Made by a program: the position numbers and the translations under genes
From: CAYXPG01 sp964564845
GTDB taxonomy: Bacteria > Planctomycetota > Phycisphaerae > Sedimentisphaerales > Anaerobacaceae
Length of the DNA: 9,346 nucleotides
Direction: 5' to 3'
Assembly: GCA_964564845.1 (NCBI GenBank)
Contig: CAZMCN010000083.1
Location: forward strand, 1 to 9,346
Notes under the pieces: generated by a model
The model's input: only the letters and a program-made list of their open reading frames with translations
Told to the model about the DNA's origin: nothing
Databases searched by the model: none
In this document: positions 1 to 4,342 of the stretch, one piece after another
Position numbering within the stretch: the first letter of the stretch is position 1
Layout of the letters: every line of letters begins with the position of its first letter

Positions 1-125
1 ACACGCCCTTTAGGCAGGTAAGTATTTTTTTGCAATAACGAAAAAGAAGGCGCGTGGTTCGCTGTCGCGTATCCTTAGCGAAGCAGGGGGAGGGAGGGAA
101 AACGGCAAAGCCGTGGCTTTGGGGC

Positions 126-160
126 CCGGCTTCGCCAGAGGCTTCGCCGCGACAAGCAGG
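126..160 (+). repeat. Dispersed degenerate repeat, family 1, copy A
   Basis: This 35-bp segment begins CCGGCTT and contains GCCGCGACAAGC. It aligns without gaps to 908-942 at 29 of 35 positions. It also contains an internal 9-bp direct repeat, GGCTTCGCC, at 128-136 and 140-148. Position in non-coding DNA and partial decay suggest a dispersed intergenic element rather than a gene fragment. Its mobility mechanism, if any, is unknown. Confidence 0.55.
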
Positions 161-262
161 GTTTGCAAGGGGGGGAAATATAAAAGATAAGACAGCGAGC
201 ATCGCGAGTAGGCAAGTGAGAAGGAAAGCTCCAATAAGGCCAGAGCTTATTTTTTTATTTAT

Positions 263-296
263 TATTGCGAGTAGCTGTCGTAGGCCGGAATGAGGG
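263..296 (+). repeat. Dispersed degenerate repeat, family 2, copy A
   Basis: The segment starts with TATTGCG and ends with the 15-mer AGGCCGGAATGAGGG. The same two blocks occur at 714-747 with exactly the same 19-bp offset between their starts, and 27 of 34 positions match overall. Both copies are preceded by T-rich DNA. The invariant spacing makes a common origin more likely than chance. Confidence 0.55.
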
Positions 297-310
297 CGCA
301 GACCCCTTCA

Positions 311-350
311 CTTCGACTACGCTCAGGATAGACCCTTCGACAAGCTCAGG
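311..350 (+). repeat. Tandem pair of CTTCGAC...GCTCAGG units
   Basis: Two near-identical half units follow each other: 311-327 (CTTCGACTACGCTCAGG) and 335-350 (CTTCGACAAGCTCAGG). They differ by one indel and a substitution. A third diverged relative lies at 777-792 (CCCTTCGACTTCGCTC). From memory, short intergenic elements of this type are scattered through genomes of planctomycetes and some other environmental bacteria. That recollection is not something the window itself can prove. Confidence 0.55.
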
Positions 351-658
351 GCAGGGGGGAATGGCTGGGAAATTAGGGGATTTGGAAAAAAAAGTGAAAA
401 AGTTGCAAATAATGTATCTACTTTTCGGCCTTTAGAATCGCTTACATTTACAGAGATAGTTAAGAATATAAGGAAAAGGCGATTTAAGAGACTTATTTGA
501 CGGGAGTCTGTGGGAGGCCTAAAGGAAGGAAGGTAATATTGCTATGCGCCTCCGGGATTTTAATTCGTGGCCTGTGGCTCGCTGACAGGGCTTATTGAAT
601 TGTTTTGCAGGATGTAGTAATTTTTAATGGGTGCAATTATAGTCATCACCCTCCTCCG

Positions 659-695
659 AAGCCAGTCGGGAAAGTTTACCGGCTGGCTTTTTTTT
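659..695 (+). terminator. Strong intrinsic terminator with no evident upstream gene
   Basis: An 11-bp stem pairs 659-669 with 679-689 (AAGCCAGTCGG with CCGGCTGGCTT), containing one G-U wobble and closed by a 9-nt loop at 670-678. It runs directly into eight T residues at 688-695. The T-run occurs only on the + strand side, so the terminator acts on rightward transcription. No protein gene on the + strand lies within 650 bp upstream in this window. It may end a small non-coding RNA or a decayed gene. Confidence 0.75.
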
Positions 696-713
696 AAGGG
701 GATTCGTTGCTCG

Positions 714-747
714 TATTGCGCAGTGGTGGCGGAGGCCGGAATGAGGG
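714..747 (+). repeat. Dispersed degenerate repeat, family 2, copy B
   Basis: This is the second copy of the TATTGCG...AGGCCGGAATGAGGG element seen at 263-296, aligned ungapped at 27 of 34 positions. It lies just downstream of the intrinsic terminator at 659-695 and upstream of another CCCTTCGAC-type unit at 777-792. That order (family 2 element, then CTTCGAC unit) is the same as in the first cluster. Confidence 0.55.
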
Positions 748-852
748 GCATACAGTATTACGCAGGAGTGAAACGGCCCTTCGACTTCGCTCCCGTCTTC
801 GCTGCACTACGCCGCGGCAGGCAGGGGCAGGTCAAAAGGGAAAAGGGTTGAG

Positions 853-884
853 ATTGCCGCGGCCTGCTTTGCAGGCCTCGCAAT
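853..884. repeat. Stable imperfect palindrome or hairpin
   Basis: ATTGC (853-857) pairs with GCAAT (880-884), and GGCCTGC (861-867) pairs with GCAGGCC (871-877) across a 3-nt loop, leaving a small asymmetric internal bulge. Neither strand has a T-run after the stem, so it is not an intrinsic terminator. It resembles REP-like hairpins in intergenic DNA. Confidence 0.5.
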
Positions 885-907
885 TGTAAATGTTACGTAA
901 TTGGTGT

Positions 908-942
908 CCGGCTTTGCCAGAAATTTGGCCGCGACAAGCGGG
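908..942 (+). repeat. Dispersed degenerate repeat, family 1, copy B
   Basis: This is the second copy of the CCGGCTT...GCCGCGACAAGC element found at 126-160, with 6 mismatches in 35 positions, mostly in the central six bases. It lies 117 bp beyond the stop codon of the minus-strand STAS gene. The two family 1 copies bracket the whole gene-poor region. Confidence 0.55.
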
Positions 943-1058
943 ACTTACGCACGAGCAAAAAGAGGGCAGGCATTGACGATTTACTATTGCTTGAGGCGGC
1001 AGCGGCCTAATTGGTGCGAGACTTATAACGATGGCGGTAGATTTTTCTATGGTGCTGC

Positions 1059-1385
1059 TTAGGATATATCGAAGATTTCGGTCAGCTTTGTTATTTTGAA
1101 AATTTCGTAAATCTTTGTGTTTATGTTGCGAAGCTGTAACTGGCCGCTGCGTTCGCAAATATTTTTGTGGACTTTAACTAAAAGTCCCAAGACGGCAGAT
1201 GACAAGAACTGGACATTTGCAAAATCCAAAACCAGTTTTTCCCTTCTGGCCTGCTCGACGACAGACATAAGAGCTTCCTGGAGTTCCTGAATATCCTGTG
1301 CATCAAGTAGTTTGTCGTCCATAAGAGTAACAGTAGTTACATCCGGACTATGCTCGACAAATATTCTTTCTTCTGTCGGCTCCAT
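1059..1385 (-). CDS. STAS-domain anti-sigma factor antagonist (RsbV/SpoIIAA-like)
   Basis: This is a cytoplasmic protein of 108 residues, the usual size of a single-STAS antagonist, and the domain fills the whole chain. In this family the unphosphorylated STAS protein binds an HPK-type anti-sigma kinase and frees the kinase's partner; phosphorylation on a conserved serine turns it off. The hallmark segment is present: beta-strand LVLDFANVQF (51-60), then LSSAVLGLL (61-69), with Ser62/Ser63 at the phosphorylation site. The canonical D-S-S-G is relaxed to F-L-S-S-A. The C-terminal helix region EIFKITKLTEIFDI (94-107) is also typical. I chose the ATG at 1385 because GGAG lies 6 nt before it. The frame is open to an ATG at 1484, but the extra 33 residues have no STAS character and no Shine-Dalgarno. 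It is divergent from the second STAS gene. Its kinase and effector are not in the window, and no terminator follows it. The STAS call is secure; the pathway is inferred. Confidence 0.88.
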   Translation of the reverse strand: MEPTEERIFVEHSPDVTTVTLMDDKLLDAQDIQELQEALMSVVEQARREKLVLDFANVQFLSSAVLGLLVKVHKNICERSGQLQLRNINTKIYEIFKITKLTEIFDIS

Positions 1386-1391
1386 AACAAT

Positions 1392-1395
1392 CTCC
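1392..1395 (-). promoter_or_regulatory. Ribosome-binding site deciding the STAS gene start
   Basis: Read on the minus strand, GGAG is followed by a 6-nt spacer (ATTGTT) and the ATG at 1385-1383. The ATG codons at 1400 and 1484 in the same frame have no comparable site, which favours the 108-residue product. Confidence 0.6.
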
Positions 1396-1583
1396 AACAT
1401 TATTATTTGTCTGGTTATTGGGTTTACCTGCCATCTAAATAATCTATTTGCCCGGCGGATGCAAGTATTAGTTATTTTTTTCACTGTGTATTTTGTTTGA
1501 TTGTGCGGGAAACGTGTTTTGCAGGCATAAAAGGTGCATTTCGGCAGTTTGTCCCCAAGGTGGTGTGTATGGAAATTTTATGG

Positions 1584-1613
1584 TTGACATTGGCAGCAAT
1601 CGCGGAATATAAT
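1584..1613 (+). promoter_or_regulatory. Consensus sigma70-type promoter for the STAS gene at 1718
   Basis: A perfect -35 hexamer TTGACA (1584-1589) and a perfect -10 hexamer TATAAT (1608-1613) are separated by 18 bp. Transcription should start near 1620, giving a leader of about 98 nt before the ATG at 1718. Both hexamers match all six consensus bases, which implies housekeeping-sigma expression. The long leader contains no obvious riboswitch or terminator. Confidence 0.75.
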
Positions 1614-1717
1614 GCCAAATTCGGTTGAGCAGGAGTTGACGCTGTTTTGGCGATGAGTAAAGGGATTTAATATTTAACCGGTACATTAAAAGAAAGTGAT
1701 AGAAAAAGGAGACGGAT

Positions 1718-2095
1718 ATGGCATTGGACATAACAATTATTAAGAAAGAGAATTATACTTATTTGGTCGAGTTAAAAGGCTCCATCGATAGCGACACTCA
1801 TGACAAGCTGGAGAAAGAGATTAAGGAAATTATCGATGATAATATAAAAGCTGTAGTATTTGATATGGCCAGGGTTGACTATGTCAGCAGTATGGGCCTT
1901 GGTGTTGTAGTCTGGGTGAAGAAGACTTTAGAGAGGCGAGATGCGATTTTTACTATGATAAACCTTCAGCCTCAAATTAAGAAGCTCTTTGACCTGATGA
2001 AACTTGCGCCCAATATCAAGATACATGATATTCCCGCGGGGGACAAATATATCGACCAGATTATAAAAGAAGAGAGCGAAAAACAGGGTGAATAA
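1718..2095 (+). CDS. STAS-domain anti-sigma factor antagonist
   Basis: This is a 125-residue cytoplasmic protein with one STAS domain (about 4-112) followed by a short charged tail (IIKEESEKQGE). Recognisable elements are YLVELKGSIDSDTHDKLEKEI (15-35), the strand AVVFDMARVDYV (45-56), and the phosphoacceptor loop SSMGLGVVVWV (57-67). Ser57/Ser58 occupy the position of the serine phosphorylated in SpoIIAA/RsbV. The usual Asp before the two serines is Val here, so phosphorylation should be tested rather than assumed. Family role: it competes for an anti-sigma kinase and is reset by a PP2C phosphatase, and such a phosphatase is encoded convergently 118 bp downstream. The start is firm: GGAG at 1708-1711 sits 6 nt before the ATG. 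A consensus promoter (1584-1613) and an intrinsic terminator (2166-2203) make it a self-contained single-gene transcript. It differs substantially from the neighbouring STAS protein, so it is not a recent duplicate. Confidence 0.9.
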   Translation: MALDITIIKKENYTYLVELKGSIDSDTHDKLEKEIKEIIDDNIKAVVFDMARVDYVSSMGLGVVVWVKKTLERRDAIFTMINLQPQIKKLFDLMKLAPNIKIHDIPAGDKYIDQIIKEESEKQGE

Positions 2096-2165
2096 GGCCG
2101 GCAGCACCTGTCTTGTGAGTGTGGTGACTTTTTTTATAGTCGCCTATCAGTGAGTATTGCGTTAT

Positions 2166-2203
2166 CAGAGGTATATTTTAGTTTCCAATATACCTCTGTT
2201 TTT
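2166..2203 (+). terminator. Intrinsic terminator of the STAS gene
   Basis: A perfect 12-bp stem pairs 2166-2177 with 2187-2198 (CAGAGGTATATT with AATATACCTCTG) around a 9-nt loop and is followed by five Ts at 2199-2203. The T-run is only on the + strand side, so it serves the rightward STAS transcript. The convergent phosphatase gene ending at 2214 has no equivalent of its own here. A weaker hairpin (GGTGACT with AGTCGCC, one G-U pair) lies just upstream at about 2125-2147 and has no T-run after it. Confidence 0.85.
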
Positions 2204-2213
2204 ATTTAAGCAA

Positions 2214-3893
2214 TTAGCTGTCTTTGTTAGAGTTTACTTTGCGATTTATCAGGGCGAAGACTGTGATGTCATCCTGGGGAGGGAGGGTTTGTCGAAAATC
2301 GGCGGCACCCTTTACAACTGAGTTTACAAGTTCCTGTGCCGAAGGGGCGGCTGATTCGGTCATTACTTTTGCCAGTCGTTCCATTTCGAACATTTCGCCG
2401 TCGGGAGAGCCGGCCTCGGTGATTCCATCTGTCACTATCAGCAGGCTGGTGTCAGGTTGAATTGTTTCAACGACCGCCTCAAATGTGCCTTCGAAGATTC
2501 CAAGCGGCGGATTAGTTGCCTCGCCTAATATGCGGGCTTGCTGCGAAGTGTGCATAATCAGCGGCAGGACGTGCCCGGCGTTAACGTATGACAGAGTATT
2601 TTCCGAAGAGTCAAACAAGCCGAAAAAGAAAGTTATGAACATATCATCCCTCAGATTTTCGCACAAGTGGTGGTTTACGCGTTCAGCTGCAGTAGAGAGG
2701 TCTGAACAGAAGGACATAGTGGTTCTCAAGGCGGCTTGTAAGTTGGACATTATCATAGCAGCAGGCAGGCCTTTTCCCGATACATCACCGACGGCAAATG
2801 CTATCTTTCCATTTTCCAAAGGCCAGACATCGTAATAATCACCGCCGACCCACATAGCGGGCTCGTAACAGACTGCTATGTCAACTTCGAAACGGTGCTC
2901 CAGTTCCTTTGGAATCAGTTTGTCCTGGATGTCGTGAGCAAGGGCCAGTTGTCGGTCCAGTATTCTTCTTTCTGCCTTTGCTTCAGAAAAGACGAGACTT
3001 TTTTGTGCGAAGTTGATTTGGCGTGCCACTGCTTCAACAAAGTCGAACATTTCCTTCGGCGATTTATCCTCAAGTATATCCATGTATATGGCATCAACGG
3101 TTCCATCGAAGTCGTTTATGGGGGCAGAATAAACGATGTGCGGAGTGGCCGTGTCAACAATTGTCAAGACCAATTGTTTTTCAGAAGACGGCCCGCTTCT
3201 TGCCATTACCGGCGTACGTGTTGAACGAACTGCATCAAGTACTCGCTTGGAAAGATGGATATTGGAAGTCTGTGAATCGTCAGCTTTTTCAGCGTGCCTT
3301 CCAAAATGACACGCAAGAATCTGGGGTGACTTTTGCTGCTGGTCGGAACTGGGGGACAATCTCACAAATGCCACAAGGGCATCGAGCATTTTAGCTAATT
3401 GGTAAGATGCTTCAGTGTACAGTTCTGCAGGGTTGTGCAATTCAAGCAAACGGCTGGTAATTTCATTGAGACGTCGAATGAGCGCAGCGGACAAGATGCC
3501 GTCCCTGTCGGCTTTGAATGCGACAACTTCTTCCTCTAATCCCTTGTCAATGACTGAAACCGTAGTTTGAATCGAAGATTCCTGAACTACCTGTTGTTCC
3601 AATTCCTGTGATAGAGAGAGAGTGAAAGGGCGGATACTAATTTTCTGGTTTGGCAGCGCTGCCTGTGCTTTAATTCGTTGACCTTCGATTAAGACGCCGT
3701 TCTGGCTTCCGAGGTCTTCGATAATCCAACGGCCAAAGGGGTCCTGGTAAATCCTGGCGTGAATTCGTGATATACTGTTATGTTCGAGTGGGATATCACA
3801 ATTCGGGTCACGTCCGAGGGTTGCGCCTTTTGGGTCGAGCAATACCTCTCTGGTTCCTGACGGTCCGGATATAATCAAGTTTGTTGTTGCCAT
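2214..3893 (-). CDS. FHA domain-GAF-like-PP2C (SpoIIE/RsbU-type) serine phosphatase
   Basis: This is a 559-residue soluble protein with no signal peptide or membrane segment. An N-terminal FHA domain spans about 5-92: G27-R28, the SxSRIH stretch with Ser42, Arg43 and His45, and LGSQNG at 61-66 are the phosphothreonine-binding signature. A GAF-like sensory region follows (about 135-300), then a short helical linker (about 300-330, SEAKAERRILDRQLALAHDIQDKLIP) of the kind that precedes RsbU-type phosphatases. The PP2C domain covers about 335-552 with its metal-binding acidic residues intact: GGDYYD (350-355), GDVSGKG (369-375), TDGITE (488-493) and QDDIT (540-544). Known role of the family: dephosphorylating STAS antagonists in partner switching; the two STAS proteins nearby are natural candidate substrates. 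The FHA domain suggests recruitment to a Ser/Thr-phosphorylated partner. The ATG at 3893 has AAGGA 7 nt upstream. It is convergent with the 1718 STAS gene and has a plausible promoter at 3987-4015. Assignment as an FHA-PP2C is very secure; the substrate is inferred. Confidence 0.93.
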   Translation of the reverse strand: MATTNLIISGPSGTREVLLDPKGATLGRDPNCDIPLEHNSISRIHARIYQDPFGRWIIEDLGSQNGVLIEGQRIKAQAALPNQKISIRPFTLSLSQELEQQVVQESSIQTTVSVIDKGLEEEVVAFKADRDGILSAALIRRLNEITSRLLELHNPAELYTEASYQLAKMLDALVAFVRLSPSSDQQQKSPQILACHFGRHAEKADDSQTSNIHLSKRVLDAVRSTRTPVMARSGPSSEKQLVLTIVDTATPHIVYSAPINDFDGTVDAIYMDILEDKSPKEMFDFVEAVARQINFAQKSLVFSEAKAERRILDRQLALAHDIQDKLIPKELEHRFEVDIAVCYEPAMWVGGDYYDVWPLENGKIAFAVGDVSGKGLPAAMIMSNLQAALRTTMSFCSDLSTAAERVNHHLCENLRDDMFITFFFGLFDSSENTLSYVNAGHVLPLIMHTSQQARILGEATNPPLGIFEGTFEAVVETIQPDTSLLIVTDGITEAGSPDGEMFEMERLAKVMTESAAPSAQELVNSVVKGAADFRQTLPPQDDITVFALINRKVNSNKDS

Positions 3894-3986
3894 AACGTAT
3901 TCCTTCGATTCAGCGGCTGCATTTACAGATATTTGCCGGATAAGGCCTATTGGCCCACAATAGCCGGCAAAGCTACTTCTGATAGT

Positions 3987-4015
3987 ATATTACACATTTT
4001 GTGGGGCGTTGGCAA
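3987..4015 (-). promoter_or_regulatory. Possible sigma70-type promoter for the FHA-PP2C gene
   Basis: Read leftward, TTGCCA (4015-4010, one mismatch to the -35 consensus) and TAATAT (3992-3987, two mismatches) are separated by exactly 17 bp. The predicted leader before the ATG at 3893 is about 90 nt. An alternative -10, TATACT, lies three bases further downstream, with a poor 20-bp spacing. Confidence 0.45.
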
Positions 4016-4124
4016 GTATGTTTGCTGGTAATGTCAGTGGTAGTTTTTAAGCCGGAACAGCCCATAAAAACGTTATTATTAATAGTGATATCTGCGAGAG
4101 AATACTCTTTTTTGGGTTTTTTCC

Positions 4125-4153
4125 TTTACTTTTACGTTATTTTTTTGCATACT
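4125..4153 (+). promoter_or_regulatory. Weak candidate promoter for the TPS operon
   Basis: TTTACT (4125-4130) and CATACT (4148-4153) are 17 bp apart, each matching four of six consensus bases. It lies among T-tracts, so chance matches to AT-rich hexamers are likely. It would give a leader of about 180 nt ahead of the transporter gene. Confidence 0.25.
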
Positions 4154-4342
4154 AAAGGTTGCGCTATTACCGCTTGGCCATTTGTATCAGGCGATATTAT
4201 CGGGTTTTTTGTGGTTTTTGAAGAGCCAGTTGTTATCCTGCAACTTTTTTTGTCTTCATAGGAGGATTTTTTGGGCTTGTTCGGAGTTTTTTCTGCCCAA
4301 TGGACGGGGTGGTATTTATAGGCCAATTTATAGGAGATTAGT

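Larger units (their letters stand above)
1..1058. other. Gene-poor intergenic region rich in decayed repeats
   Basis: No reading frame here resembles a known protein. The open frames that exist are low-complexity, Pro/Arg/Ala-rich translations of GC-rich repeat DNA, lack ribosome-binding sites, and overlap one another on opposite strands. The region holds two diverged pairs of dispersed repeats (126-160 with 908-942, and 263-296 with 714-747), CTTCGAC...GCTC repeat units at 311-350 and 777-792, small hairpins (102-114, 571-589, 853-884), and one strong intrinsic terminator at 659-695. I see no tRNA (no recognisable T-arm motif) and no CRISPR array. Composition changes abruptly between purine-rich, GC-rich repeat blocks and AT-rich stretches (about 380-480 and 590-640), as expected for a mosaic of repeat insertions in non-coding DNA. 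Confidence 0.7.
3894..4342. other. Divergent intergenic region with phased T-tracts
   Basis: This 449-bp spacer separates the leftward phosphatase gene from the rightward secretion operon. Between 4108 and 4292 there are eight runs of five to seven Ts (4108-4113, 4117-4122, 4140-4146, 4205-4210, 4215-4219, 4245-4251, 4267-4272, 4287-4292), mostly spaced near multiples of a helical turn. It also contains a perfect AGGAGG at 4260-4265 followed by a 16-codon frame starting TTG, and a direct repeat TTTATAGG at 4315-4322 and 4327-4334, the second copy of which overlaps the tpsB ribosome-binding site. The hydrophobic frame from 4001 to 4261 is a by-product of T-richness. Confidence 0.6.

Noticed and set aside
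10..293. Overlapping open frames on both strands (10-234 minus, 54-293 plus)
   Set aside because: They lie in GC-rich repeat DNA, overlap on opposite strands, lack ribosome-binding sites, and have low-complexity compositions with no domain.
560..1158. Several 60-108 residue frames across the repeat region
   Set aside because: They run through the terminator, the dispersed repeats or the real STAS gene on another frame and show no protein-family features.
1383..1484. N-terminal extension of the minus-strand STAS protein to an ATG at 1484
   Set aside because: The extra residues are basic and unlike STAS; GGAG six bases before the ATG at 1385 marks a better start that gives a normal family length.
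4010..4026. Sigma54-like motif TTGGCA...TTTGCT on the + strand
   Set aside because: The distance between the GG and GC elements is one base too long for the nearly invariant -24/-12 spacing; the TGGCAA part is better explained as the -35 box of the minus-strand promoter.
4001..4261. 86-residue hydrophobic frame starting GTG
   Set aside because: The hydrophobicity follows from T-rich DNA; there is no ribosome-binding site at the GTG or at the internal ATG at 4031, and no family resemblance.
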